The position numbers and the translations under genes were made by a program. The notes under the pieces were generated by a model that ran no database searches, had not been told where the DNA came from, and saw only the letters and a list, made by a program, of their open reading frames with translations. From assembly GCA_024697645.1 (NCBI GenBank), contig JAILFH010000026.1:1-62485 (forward strand): a stretch of DNA of 62,485 nucleotides, given 5' to 3'. Within the stretch, counting starts at the first letter, position 1. Each line of letters begins with the position of its first letter. This document shows, one piece after another, positions 53,055 through 61,725 of the stretch. This DNA is from Prevotella sp. (GTDB lineage Bacteria > Bacteroidota > Bacteroidia > Bacteroidales > Bacteroidaceae).

Positions 53055-53123
53055 TTAGTTCCGGTCCTTTCGTAAGGAATATATTCACTTCCCCGCTAAG
53101 ATAAGGGAAGGACTGAGCGGCTC

Positions 53124-54299
53124 TTATAGGAGCGACTGAATCTCGGCGTCGAGGTCCTTGATCTGAGAATCGCGCTTGTCGAGGTCGCTGTTGCGACCAA
53201 CGAGGAAGAACGTCGGTATCGACTGAATGTTGTACGACATCAGATACTCGCTCTGAACTCCACGCTCGTCGCGAACACAAATCCAAGGCAGGGCAGCCGT
53301 CTGAGTCTTCCAGAAATGCTCATCCGGGTCGAGCGACACCTGGAATATTTCAAGTCCCTGTGCGTGATATTTGTTGTAGATTTCGCGCAGTTGCATGATG
53401 CGCTCCGTGCTACCTTCAGCGGCAAACACGTGGAAGTCGAGCAGCACCACCTTACCCTTCAGTTCGGTCAGACGACGCTGACGGCCCTTGTTGTCGGGAA
53501 GATTCACGTCAATCACGTTCGACACATTCACCACGTTCGGGTCAATGTTTGCAAGTTGATTGTTCTGCAGGATTCGCACGTTCTTCATGCCTTCGATAGC
53601 AATATTGTGAAGGTTTGTTCCTCGTTCAGCCTTCGGATAATAAGTGTCCCACGAAGTTGCAACGGCAGCAAACACCTTCACGTCATCCTCCGACGAACGG
53701 GGATTGAAGATGAGCGACTCCATTTGTCCCAGACGGACTGTCTGGAACAGTGCAAAGTAGGAATAGGCACGCATCGGCTCGCGGAAAATGTACTGAAGTT
53801 TCACATTGTTCTTATATGTATTCAGCACGCTCTCCACGCTATCGCGAACAGCCTCTACACCCAGGTCGGGAGCAGCCACAATTGCGTCGATGCGACGCTG
53901 TAGATCCATCTGCTGCAGGGCGAGATCCTTAATTTTGGCACACTCGTCAGATCCCTTAACATCATAGACAGCCGACATCGTGGGATATTGCGCATTCACC
54001 TCAATCTGTTCGGTGGAGTCGACGGCCAGATTGATAATCTGACCAGCAATGCGCAATCTATAGAATTCAGGAGCCTCGGGGTCAGCGCCACTAAAAGAGA
54101 AGTGCCCCGTCTCGCTCAACTTCACGCTGTCGATAGCCACTGGGCCTGCCAGACTCATATGCTCCAGATAGAGCGTGGAGTCGTCGGCCTCGGTGATTGT
54201 TCCGCTGATGTTGAAACTTTTGCCTGTACACGAACTGATGATGAGCACGGCAGCCACAGCCGTCATGCCTCCGAAAATTCTGTTGATAAACTGTTTCAT
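53124..54299 (-). CDS. DUF4369/thioredoxin-fold lipoprotein lacking CXXC
   Basis: 391 residues from the ATG at 54299 (downstream of the -7 box at 54326). Lipobox LIISSC, Cys24. The N-terminal DUF4369-like beta domain covers about 27-120 (FNISGTITEADDSTLYLEHM). A helical linker follows. The C-terminal TlpA/AhpC-like thioredoxin fold covers about 250-391 (LKGKVVLLDFHVFAAEGSTE, EIFQVSLDPDEHFWK, SIPTFFLVGRN). The site where TlpA has WCXXC reads VFAAEG, so no redox Cys pair is present. A periplasmic lipoprotein, probably non-catalytic or acting by another route. Confidence 0.88.
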   Translation of the reverse strand: MKQFINRIFGGMTAVAAVLIISSCTGKSFNISGTITEADDSTLYLEHMSLAGPVAIDSVKLSETGHFSFSGADPEAPEFYRLRIAGQIINLAVDSTEQIEVNAQYPTMSAVYDVKGSDECAKIKDLALQQMDLQRRIDAIVAAPDLGVEAVRDSVESVLNTYKNNVKLQYIFREPMRAYSYFALFQTVRLGQMESLIFNPRSSEDDVKVFAAVATSWDTYYPKAERGTNLHNIAIEGMKNVRILQNNQLANIDPNVVNVSNVIDVNLPDNKGRQRRLTELKGKVVLLDFHVFAAEGSTERIMQLREIYNKYHAQGLEIFQVSLDPDEHFWKTQTAALPWICVRDERGVQSEYLMSYNIQSIPTFFLVGRNSDLDKRDSQIKDLDAEIQSLL

Positions 54300-54325
54300 G
54301 TCAATCAATGTAACTGTTTTGCCTG

Positions 54326-54333
54326 CAAAAGTA
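54326..54333 (-). promoter_or_regulatory. -7 box of the thioredoxin-fold lipoprotein gene
   Basis: The minus strand reads TACTTTTG, 27 nt before the ATG at 54299, and excludes the longer upstream start. Confidence 0.55.
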
Positions 54334-54376
54334 CTAAAAAAGATTGAAGAAACGAACATTATTCAATCTTTTTTCC

Positions 54377-54384
54377 TAACTTTG
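54377..54384 (+). promoter_or_regulatory. -7 box of the isochorismatase-family gene
   Basis: TAACTTTG, 49 nt before the ATG at 54433, divergent from the neighbouring promoter. Confidence 0.5.
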
Positions 54385-54432
54385 CACGCACATAGCGATT
54401 TTATACATGAACAATTTAAACATAGAAACAAC

Positions 54433-54984
54433 ATGGAAAAACTGAACAAACCCGCAATTCTGGTCGTTGATATGCTCAATGACTTCGTAACTGGTGCACT
54501 GGCATGCGATCGTGGAAAGGCTATCGTTCCTGCTACTGCTGAACTTCTTGACGCTGCCCGCGCCGCAGGAGTACCCGTTATCTTCTGTAATGATGCCCAT
54601 CTGCCTGGTATCGACCGCGAACTCATCATCTGGGGCGACCACGCTATTGCTGGTACTAAGGGCGCCGAGGTGATTCCCGAACTGAAACTTTCTGACAAAG
54701 ACTATGTCGTTCCCAAGCGCCGCTATAGTGGTTTCTTCCAGACCGACCTCGACATTCTGCTCAAGGAACTCGGCGTGAAGACTGTCATCATGACCGGTCT
54801 GCATGCTCACATGTGCGTTCGTCACACTTCTGCCGACGCTTTCTGCCTGGGTTATGACGTTGTCGTTGCCAAGCAGGCTACCGATTCGTTCACCGAGGAA
54901 GACTACCTGAACGGACTCGCTTACCTGAAGACTTGCTATGGTGCTGACGCCTATTCCAACGAGGAACTTATCGCAGCCTTCTAA
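54433..54984 (+). CDS. Isochorismatase-family cysteine hydrolase
   Basis: 183 residues from the ATG at 54433, after the -7 box; the longer open frame upstream is non-coding. The catalytic triad is visible: Asp13 (VVDMLNDF), Lys95 (VVPKRRYSGF) and Cys128 (GLHAHMCVRHT). The family includes nicotinamidases, isochorismatases and other amidases. The nicotinamidase metal-binding motif DxH is not clear, so I keep to the family level. It stands between two promoters of its own and of pnp. Confidence 0.9.
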   Translation: MEKLNKPAILVVDMLNDFVTGALACDRGKAIVPATAELLDAARAAGVPVIFCNDAHLPGIDRELIIWGDHAIAGTKGAEVIPELKLSDKDYVVPKRRYSGFFQTDLDILLKELGVKTVIMTGLHAHMCVRHTSADAFCLGYDVVVAKQATDSFTEEDYLNGLAYLKTCYGADAYSNEELIAAF

Positions 54985-55044
54985 GTCAGGGAATTCTATC
55001 AGAGTAGCCCCTCGCGGGCGCGCAAATCATTAAAAAACAATAAT

Positions 55045-55090
55045 AATGTGGCTAAATACTTGTGATTTAGCCATATTTTGTGTAATTTTG
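55045..55090 (+). promoter_or_regulatory. Promoter of pnp with an overlapping dyad
   Basis: TTG at 55060-55062, 20 bp, TAATTTTG at 55083-55090. A 9-bp inverted repeat, TGGCTAAAT...ATTTAGCCA (about 55049-55073), straddles the -33 element. It could be an operator or the 3' hairpin of the preceding gene. Confidence 0.65.
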
Positions 55091-55154
55091 CGCGGCTTAA
55101 TGAAAGTCAACGACAATTTTTTAGATGTTTTATAGAAAAAAGTAAAGTTTTTAG

Positions 55155-57542
55155 ATGAACGTAATTACAAAAAGTGTTCAGTTGTCTGATGGAAGAACCA
55201 TCACAATTGAAACCGGAAAAGTGGCAAAACAGGCCGACGGAAGCGTTGTTCTCCGCATGAACAACACCGTGCTCCTCGCCACTGTTTGCGCCGCAAAAGA
55301 TGCAGTCCCTGGAACAGATTTCATGCCTTTGCAGGTTGATTATCGCGAGCAGTACAGTGCTGCCGGTCGTTTCCCTGGTGGATTCACCAAGCGTGAAGGT
55401 AAGGCAGGCGACAATGAGATTCTCACCAGTCGCCTCGTAGACCGCGTGCTGCGCCCTCTCTTCCCCAGCAACTATCATGCTGAGGTGTTTGTCAACGTGA
55501 TGCTGCTTTCTGCCGACGGTGTAGATCAGCCCGATGCTCTTGCTGGTTTTGCCGCCTCTGCTGCTCTGGCATGTTCAGACATACCTTTCGAATGCCCCAT
55601 TAGTGAAGTGCGTGTAGCACGTATTAATGGTGAATACGTAATCAATCCTACCTTCGAGCAGATGAAGCAGGCCGATATGGACATCATGGTCGGTGCTTCT
55701 GCTGATAACATCATGATGGTGGAAGGTGAGATGAAGGAGGTTTCTGAGCAGGATTTGCTCGGTGCTCTTAAGGCCGCTATGGATGCTATCAAGCCCATGT
55801 GCGAGTTGCAGACCGAACTTTCGAAGGAACTTGGTACCGACGTGAAGCGTGAATACGACCACGAGGTGAACGACGAGGAACTTCGCGAGCAGATGTCGAA
55901 GGAGTGCTATCAGCCCGCATACGACATCACGAAGCAGGCTCTTGAGAAGCACGCTCGTGCAGAGGCTTTCGAGAAGGTTCTTGAGGACTTCAAGGAGGCT
56001 TATGCCGCTGCTCACGCCGATCTCACCGAGGACGAACTCGAGGAGAAATATGCAATGATGGACCGCTACTACCACGACGTGGAGCGCGACGCTATGCGCC
56101 GTTGCATCCTTGACGAGGGTATTCGTCTCGATGGTCGTAAGACCGACGAGATTCGTCCGATCTGGTGTGAGGTTAGCCCTCTGCCCATGCCTCACGGAAG
56201 CAGTATCTTCACTCGTGGTGAGACACAGAGTCTCTCTACCTGCACACTCGGTACGAAACTCGACGAGAAACTTGTTGACGACGTGCTCGATCGTGGCTAC
56301 ATGAAGTTCCTGCTCCATTATAACTTCCCCCCGTTCTGCACGGGTGAGGCAAAGGCTCAGCGCGGTGTTGGTCGTCGTGAGATTGGTCACGGTCATCTGG
56401 CTTGGCGCGCTCTGAAGGACATGATTCCTGAAGACTTCCCCTATACCGTTCGTCTGGTTAGCCAGATTCTTGAGTCGAATGGTTCAAGTTCAATGGCAAC
56501 AGTTTGTGCTGGTACGCTGGCTCTGATGGACGCAGGTGTTCCCATGAAGAAGCCTGTTTCGGGTATTGCAATGGGTCTTATCAAGAATCCTGGTGAAGAT
56601 AAGTACGCTGTGCTCAGCGATATTCTCGGCGATGAGGACCACCTGGGCGATATGGACTTCAAGACCACTGGTACAAAGGATGGTCTGACAGCCACACAGA
56701 TGGATATCAAGTGCGATGGTCTGTCGTTCGATATTCTTGAGAAGGCTCTTATGCAGGCTAAGGCCGGTCGTGAGCACATCCTCGGTTGCATCACTGACAC
56801 AATGGCTGAACCTCGTGCCGAACTGAAGCCCCACGTACCTCGTATCGAGGCCTTCGAGATTCCGAAGGAGTTCATCGGTGCTGTTATTGGCCCGGGCGGA
56901 AAGATCATCCAGCAGATGCAGGAAGAGACTGGCGCTACCATCACAATCGATGAGGCTGACGGCGTAGGTAAGGTGCAGGTTAGTGCTCCCAATAAGGACG
57001 CTATCGATGCTGCCGTTCGCAAGATTAAGGCTATCGTTGCTGTTCCTGAAGTAGGCGAGGTCTACGAGGGTACTGTTCGCAGCATCATGCCTTATGGTTG
57101 CTTCGTTGAGATTATGCCTGGTAAGGACGGACTGCTCCATATCTCTGAGATTGACTGGAAGCGTCTTGAGACAGTTGAGGAAGCAGGTCTGAAGGAAGGC
57201 GACAAGATTAATGTGAAGTTGCTTGAAATCGACCCGAAGACTGGTAAGTACAAACTCTCTCACCGCGTGCTCATCCCGAAACCAGAGGGATATGTTGAGC
57301 GTGAGCGTCGTCCTCGTGGCGAGCGTGGTGAACGCGGAGACCGCAACGAGCGTCGTAATGATCGTCGTAACGACCGCCGTGATGACCGTCGTGGAAACGA
57401 TCGTCGTCAGCAGCGCAACGACAACCACGAGAATCGTAATGAGAATCACGATAACCACCACGAGCAGCCTGCTCAGCAGCCCGCTGCCAATCAGGAACCT
57501 CGTGACCTCAGTGAGGCTCTCGATAGCGCATTCGACCTGTAA
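55155..57542 (+). CDS. pnp: Polyribonucleotide nucleotidyltransferase (PNPase)
   Basis: 795 residues. Two RNase PH domains: first about 10-230 ([20 protein letters not shown]), second about 320-570 ([48 protein letters not shown]). The KH domain is at about 570-630 ([16 protein letters not shown]), the S1 domain at about 640-710 ([16 protein letters not shown]). A tail from about 715 of Arg/Asp/Asn/His-rich repeats ([14 protein letters not shown]) ends in Gln/Ala. The longer charged tail is typical of Bacteroidetes PNPases and may bind RNA. It degrades RNA 3' to 5' with phosphate. Confidence 0.97.
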   Translation: MNVITKSVQLSDGRTITIETGKVAKQADGSVVLRMNNTVLLATVCAAKDAVPGTDFMPLQVDYREQYSAAGRFPGGFTKREGKAGDNEILTSRLVDRVLRPLFPSNYHAEVFVNVMLLSADGVDQPDALAGFAASAALACSDIPFECPISEVRVARINGEYVINPTFEQMKQADMDIMVGASADNIMMVEGEMKEVSEQDLLGALKAAMDAIKPMCELQTELSKELGTDVKREYDHEVNDEELREQMSKECYQPAYDITKQALEKHARAEAFEKVLEDFKEAYAAAHADLTEDELEEKYAMMDRYYHDVERDAMRRCILDEGIRLDGRKTDEIRPIWCEVSPLPMPHGSSIFTRGETQSLSTCTLGTKLDEKLVDDVLDRGYMKFLLHYNFPPFCTGEAKAQRGVGRREIGHGHLAWRALKDMIPEDFPYTVRLVSQILESNGSSSMATVCAGTLALMDAGVPMKKPVSGIAMGLIKNPGEDKYAVLSDILGDEDHLGDMDFKTTGTKDGLTATQMDIKCDGLSFDILEKALMQAKAGREHILGCITDTMAEPRAELKPHVPRIEAFEIPKEFIGAVIGPGGKIIQQMQEETGATITIDEADGVGKVQVSAPNKDAIDAAVRKIKAIVAVPEVGEVYEGTVRSIMPYGCFVEIMPGKDGLLHISEIDWKRLETVEEAGLKEGDKINVKLLEIDPKTGKYKLSHRVLIPKPEGYVERERRPRGERGERGDRNERRNDRRNDRRDDRRGNDRRQQRNDNHENRNENHDNHHEQPAQQPAANQEPRDLSEALDSAFDL

Positions 57543-57590
57543 ATCCTGATGCTATTCGCTTGTCGGATAGTTATCAAATAGCAAATATTC

Positions 57591-57627
57591 AACAATGGCT
57601 GGCCTTGTGTCAGCCATTGTTTTTTGT
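57591..57627 (+). terminator. Terminator of pnp
   Basis: AACAATGGCTG (57591-57601) and CAGCCATTGTT (57611-57621) form a perfect 11-bp stem, followed by TTTTGTTG. Confidence 0.88.
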
Positions 57628-57734
57628 TGTCCGATTGGGAAAGTTCTCGGTTGCTTCCAAAGTAAATTCATAAAGATTCCTATTTTCATTTGCCAATTTC
57701 TTACTTCCCATATCAATTCTCTGGATTGTCCAAA

Positions 57735-57927
57735 ACATTTTTTCAGATTATGTAAAGCATTTCAATTGATTATGTAAAGCATGTATTTCGACCCTATAGA
57801 GCATATCTTTTGACCTTAGAAAGGATGCCTTTCTATGGTAGAGAGCATGTCTTTATATACCTACGGAGGATAGTTTTCTAAGGTACAGAGCATATCTCTC
57901 TATAGTCTAGAGGATGCCTTTGTATGT
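57735..57927. repeat. Array 4 of ~22-bp near-palindromic units
   Basis: Eight or nine units, such as CTTTTGACCTTAGAAAGG, CTTTCTATGGTAGAGAGC and CTCTCTATAGTCTAGAGG. It follows the pnp terminator and lies about 108 bp left of the second 343-bp element, repeating the arrangement seen at 1728-2276. Confidence 0.8.
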
Positions 57928-58034
57928 TTTTACGATATTTTCTAGTTTTTCCTGCAAAGTTTTCACTTTCAGAGTCTGTTGGAAAGGATAATTTTTGGGA
58001 GGAAATTTTCTAAGGAAAAAGTTTTTTTGAAAAA

Positions 58035-58377
58035 GACCTACCGACCTACCATAACCCCTCGCAAACCCCGATGAATAAAGGGATTGAGGCACGGTAGGTC
58101 TTTTTCAACACCTACCATAGACCTACCATGTTTAAAAGTAAAAAAGTGAAAGAGTAAAGAAGTAAATTTAACGGAAGATACTGGGGCAAATTCGTTGGAA
58201 ATCAGAGGCTTATGAAATAAATGGGTGGAAGATGGCTCTTGGTTCAGCAAGGTTTCAGACTGCTTGTTCTATGGTAGGTCTATGGTAGGTGTATGGTAGG
58301 TCTTCTCTGAACACCTACCATGCTTGAAACCCTTTGCCAGAGGGCGTTTGCGAGGGGTTATGGTAGGTCGGTAGGTC
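58035..58377 (-). repeat. 343-bp inverted-repeat element, copy 2 (opposite orientation to copy 1)
   Basis: The terminal repeats are identical to copy 1 (58035-58052 and 58360-58377). Its left module matches the complement of copy 1's right module (shared CCCCTCGCAAACCCCGATGA). Its right module matches the complement of copy 1's left module (shared AACCCTTTGC, GAGGGCGTTTG). The centre differs from copy 1 and contains the short tandem repeat at 58141-58172. Confidence 0.8.
58141..58172. repeat. A/G-rich 16-bp repeat in the centre of element copy 2
   Basis: AAAAGTAAAAAAGTGA followed by AAGAGTAAAGAAGTAA (approximate phase), about 12 of 16 alike. It has the same spacing style as AGGAGTGGAGGAGTAT at 61669. 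Confidence 0.45.
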
Positions 58378-58462
58378 TTTTATGAAAATAAAGTAAAATG
58401 TAGAATGAGCATTGAAAGATGTGGAAGTGAAGTATTCTTTTTCCGTCTAACAAACTGAACAA

Positions 58463-58504
58463 AAAAATGGGAGAGCCGATGACTCGCTCGGTCGTCGGCC
58501 CTCC
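58463..58504 (-). terminator. Terminator of the anti-sigma-like gene
   Basis: GGAGAGCCGATGAC (58470-58483) pairs with GTCGTCGGCCCTCC (58491-58504), with one G-U pair and one A-C mismatch. On the minus strand the stem is followed by CATTTTTTTG. Confidence 0.85.
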
Positions 58505-58598
58505 ACAAACATAGTTTGTTATGAAAAATTTGAGAGAAATTGAAACTTCACAGTTTCTGTTTTACTAAACATTGATTTATAGAGAAAGCATAGAAATA

Positions 58599-59156
58599 TC
58601 ATTCAATGATAGTCGAACCCTCCACGTCAGGAAGTTTAGTTCCTTCAGTGCTCACGCCGATTGGCGTAATAACAGCGGGCTGGGTCTTCAGATTGCTCTG
58701 CTGCATCGTGTCGATAGTCGTTGAGTCAACACCCAGTGCAACATTGACGCCTTCACCCTGCTGTTCGGTTCCTGCCATCTGCATTTCATCGTCCTTCTGC
58801 TGGAAGGGAACCTGTGCGGCCTGACCCAGCGTAAGGATAATAGCAACAACAGCGGCTGCGCGGAAGAGCGGCATCAAGCGCTGACGCATCGAAATCGTGC
58901 GGGCCTTGACAACCTTCTTCTCATTCTTCGTCTCATCCTTCTCGTCAATCATGGCGAGGATGCGCTCGTCGAAGTCGCTGCCTAATACGTCCGACTGCTT
59001 TTCCGTATGCTCGTAGACGAACAATGGGCGATACTGCTCCAGTTCAGCCGGAATATCAATCTGGCTGAAGAAGGCCCGCAGAATTTCCTCTTCTTCGAGA
59101 GTGGTCTGCGCAACCCAGTAGCGCTCTAGCAGTTGGTCGATGTACTTGTAGTCCAT
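58599..59156 (-). CDS. Probable anti-sigma-type single-pass membrane protein
   Basis: 185 residues. Cytoplasmic N-terminal region about 1-95 (MDYKYIDQLLERYWVAQTTL, EEEEILRAFF). One membrane segment at about 98-114 (FRAAAVVAIILTLGQAA), then a periplasmic tail. The start pattern (DYKYI...LLERYW...EEE.ILRAFF) is, from memory, that of the gene usually following the ECF sigma factor near argB in related genomes. Here no sigma gene adjoins it, but an ECF-type promoter lies directly upstream. It probably binds the sigma factor encoded at 41793. The assignment is by resemblance and context only. Confidence 0.6.
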   Translation of the reverse strand: MDYKYIDQLLERYWVAQTTLEEEEILRAFFSQIDIPAELEQYRPLFVYEHTEKQSDVLGSDFDERILAMIDEKDETKNEKKVVKARTISMRQRLMPLFRAAAVVAIILTLGQAAQVPFQQKDDEMQMAGTEQQGEGVNVALGVDSTTIDTMQQSNLKTQPAVITPIGVSTEGTKLPDVEGSTIIE

Positions 59157-59225
59157 TTTGGAATTATTATTCGAAGGTTTCTATGGGTTGGGAACATTTC
59201 CCACCTAGTACCCTCTTACTAAACA

Positions 59226-59254
59226 TACGACGACTCAAAAAGACTGAAAGTTAC
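59226..59254 (-). promoter_or_regulatory. ECF-type promoter of the anti-sigma-like gene
   Basis: The minus strand reads TGTAACTTT (-35-like; core at 59247-59254), then 14 bp, then CGTCGTA (-10-like, 59226-59232). This fits the AAC...CGTC pattern of ECF sigma factors rather than TANNTTTG. The leader to the ATG is about 65 nt. The rest of the gap 59157-59476 holds only the terminator at 59381. Confidence 0.55.
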
Positions 59255-59380
59255 AAATCTGTCCGTTAAAGAAGGTTAAATCGAAGACGCTTCTTATAAG
59301 TTTCTGATTGCAGATAAAGAAGTAGATTTTCTTATTTGCGGCAGACCATATTATTTATCGTGATAGCCTTTATAATAGAT

Positions 59381-59416
59381 AAGGTGGCAGCCAGAAAACT
59401 ATCTGACTGCCACCTT
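59381..59416 (-). terminator. Terminator of the suf operon
   Basis: AAGGTGGCAG (59381-59390) and CTGCCACCTT (59407-59416) form a perfect 10-bp stem, extended by CAGA/TCTG. The minus-strand T-run is weak. It lies 61 bp past the sufD stop. Confidence 0.7.
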
Positions 59417-59476
59417 CTATGGCTATTGAATCTTCTTTTGTTCTATAAAGTTGACGACATGTTTTTCGCTCTTGTC

Positions 59477-60850
59477 TTATTTGCAGAGTTGACAACCTTC
59501 GCAATGACTGAGTTCACGGCGGAATCGCTTGTCGACGAGATAGCGGAGACGGTCGCGAAGGGGTTCAAGTGCGATATTGTCGATCACTTCCGTGACGAAA
59601 GCCTGCTGAAGGAGCAGACGGGCTTCGCGCTCGCTGATGCCACGCTGACGCATGTAGAACAAGGCAGCGTCGTTGAGTTGACCCACTGTGGATCCATGCG
59701 AGCACTTCACGTCGTCGGCATAGATCTCGAGCATCGGCTGGGTATACATGCGGGCAGCGGCGCTTGCGCAAAGATTCTGATTGCGCATCTCCGATGAAGT
59801 CTTCTGTGCTCCGTGTTTCACGAGTACTCGTCCGGCAAAAGCACCAGTGGAGTCATCGTCGAGAACATATTTGTAGAGTTCATGGCTTGTGCACTGTGGC
59901 ACGTGATGCGTGATGAGCGTGTTGTTGTCAATGTGCTGCTGCTTGTCGCCAATTACGCAACCTCCCAGCCAGCATTCAGCACCTTCGCCTTTCAAGTCGA
60001 CATCAACGCGGTTGCGGGTCGTGCCATTATGAAGTGTAATGACATTGTGGCGAAGACGGCTATCGCGTTGTTGTTCAGCATAGAGATTGCTCACGCGGAT
60101 GTTCTTCGCATGAGTCTCTTCGAGGCAATAGAGGTCGAGTTGAGCCCCTTCGCCCACATAAGCCTCAATGACCTGAGTGGTGAGGAAAAGGTTGTCGTCG
60201 GCAGCATGATCGCAGAAGAGCAATTTTGCTTCAGCCCCTTCTTCGAGAATGATGAGCACGCGGCGGTTCACCATGAACGGGAGGCTTTCCTGCGATGGGT
60301 TCTTCAGAATGTTGATGACCTGAATGGCCTTGTCTACTTTAGCGCCACGAGGCACATAGACCAGCAGACCATCTTGTGCGAGCATCGTGTTGAGCGCTGT
60401 TGCTGCATCATCAGCGGTATTAGCAATTTGTGCGTAGAGACGCTTCAGAGTCGCGGAAATGGGTGAGTCCGTTGAGGAATGGTCACGAAGAGAACCAATG
60501 ATAACTCCCTCGGGCAGCAGACTTGCAGCCGGGCGTCGGTTCGCTATGTCGTAGAACGCATCGTTAACTACGAAATAGAGTAGGGTGGAAAGATTGGGCA
60601 CGTCGCATTTGAACGCGTCGTAGGGATTGACGGGAATCTCGAAGCGATTGAGGTTCAATCCGTAATCCGGTGCGAACAGTTCGTCGATATTGGTGTATTT
60701 GTAGCGTTCCACTTTGCGCGAAGGAAACCCCAGACGCTTGAAATCGTCGAACGCACGTTGGCGCACGGCGTTCATCACATCTGAAGAATGACTGCAGATG
60801 AGAGAGTGGCACTGCTCAAAGAGTTCTATATATTGTTTCTCGGCATTCAT
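59477..60850 (-). CDS. sufD: Fe-S cluster assembly protein SufD
   Basis: 457 residues from the ATG at 60850 (MNAEKQYIELFEQ); an upstream start would overlap sufC by 11 bp. The N-terminal helical region has FPSRKVERYKYTNIDELF. The beta-helix core follows, ending in CSHGSTVGQLNDAALFYMRQ and RGISEREARLLL, the SufB/SufD signature. The protein finishes with a Cys-rich tail HCEGCQLCK (CX2CX2C). It forms the SufBC2D scaffold with SufB and SufC. Last gene of the operon. Confidence 0.95.
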   Translation of the reverse strand: MNAEKQYIELFEQCHSLICSHSSDVMNAVRQRAFDDFKRLGFPSRKVERYKYTNIDELFAPDYGLNLNRFEIPVNPYDAFKCDVPNLSTLLYFVVNDAFYDIANRRPAASLLPEGVIIGSLRDHSSTDSPISATLKRLYAQIANTADDAATALNTMLAQDGLLVYVPRGAKVDKAIQVINILKNPSQESLPFMVNRRVLIILEEGAEAKLLFCDHAADDNLFLTTQVIEAYVGEGAQLDLYCLEETHAKNIRVSNLYAEQQRDSRLRHNVITLHNGTTRNRVDVDLKGEGAECWLGGCVIGDKQQHIDNNTLITHHVPQCTSHELYKYVLDDDSTGAFAGRVLVKHGAQKTSSEMRNQNLCASAAARMYTQPMLEIYADDVKCSHGSTVGQLNDAALFYMRQRGISEREARLLLQQAFVTEVIDNIALEPLRDRLRYLVDKRFRRELSHCEGCQLCK

Positions 60851-60872
60851 TGTTGATGGTAGTTCGTGAGGG

Positions 60873-61625
60873 TCAGCGATCAATGGTTTCCTTAATCCAG
60901 TCGTAGCCGCGGTCCTGAATCTCCTTTGCTAATTCCGGACCGGCGGTCTTGACGATGCGTCCCTGATAGAGCACATGAACCACGTCGGGCCGAATCATTT
61001 CGAGCAAACGGTCGTAGTGAGTGATGACGATGCAGGATGTCTGCGGGGTGCGCAGTTTGTTTACGCCTTCAGCCACAATGCGCATCGCGTCGACATCGAG
61101 TCCGGAATCGGTCTCGTCGAGGATAGCGAGTGTTGGTTCGAGCATAGCCATCTGGAAAATCTCATTGCGTTTCTTCTCACCTCCGCTGAATCCCTCATTG
61201 ACGGAGCGGCGCGTGAACTTTGAGTCGAGTTCTACTATCTGGCGTTTCTCGTTCATCAGCTTGATGAACTCAGAGGCTTTCAGCTCGGGCAGTCCCTGAG
61301 CCTTGCGCTTCTCGTTGACGGCAGCCTTTAGGAAATTCGTCATCGACACACCGGGAATCTCCACAGGATATTGGAACGAGAGGAACAACCCTTCATGGGC
61401 GCGCTCCTCGGGCTTCATCTCCAGAAGATTCTTGCCGTTGTACCATGCTTCTCCCTCGGTGACCTCATAGAGAGGATTGCCCACGAGCACGGCCGAAAGC
61501 GTTGACTTACCAGAGCCGTTCGGGCCCATGATGGCATGCGTCTCACCATCGCGAATGACGAGATTAATGCCCTTCAGTATTTCTTTGCCAGCAATGGTGG
61601 CATGCAGATTCTTTACTTCTAACAC
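60873..61625 (-). CDS. sufC: Fe-S cluster assembly ATPase SufC
   Basis: 250 residues, ABC-ATPase. Walker A GPNGSGKST (about 35-43), Q-loop in FLSFQYPVEIPGV, signature FSGGEKKRNE, Walker B ILDETDSGLD, switch His in CIVITHYDRLL. It powers SufBC2D. It lies between sufB (100-bp gap with a tandem repeat) and sufD (22-bp gap). Confidence 0.97.
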   Translation of the reverse strand: MLEVKNLHATIAGKEILKGINLVIRDGETHAIMGPNGSGKSTLSAVLVGNPLYEVTEGEAWYNGKNLLEMKPEERAHEGLFLSFQYPVEIPGVSMTNFLKAAVNEKRKAQGLPELKASEFIKLMNEKRQIVELDSKFTRRSVNEGFSGGEKKRNEIFQMAMLEPTLAILDETDSGLDVDAMRIVAEGVNKLRTPQTSCIVITHYDRLLEMIRPDVVHVLYQGRIVKTAGPELAKEIQDRGYDWIKETIDR

Positions 61626-61668
61626 CTTATTTATATTTACGATTTGATGATTTACGATTTCATTTTTA

Positions 61669-61700
61669 GGAGTGGAGGAGTATAGGAGTGGAGGAGTGTA
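61669..61700. repeat. Two 16-bp direct repeats between sufB and sufC
   Basis: AGGAGTGGAGGAGTAT (61669-61684) and AGGAGTGGAGGAGTGT (61685-61700), 15 of 16 identical. Left of it, GATTTACGATTT-like repeats run from about 61640. Confidence 0.75.
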
Positions 61701-61725
61701 GACGACACTCTTTGTGGCTCCCCTC

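Noticed and set aside
56490..57461. 323-codon open frame opposite pnp
   Set aside because: It is antisense to the RNase PH, KH and S1 coding sequence, with Thr/Val/Ile-rich low-complexity translation; it is a shadow of codon bias.
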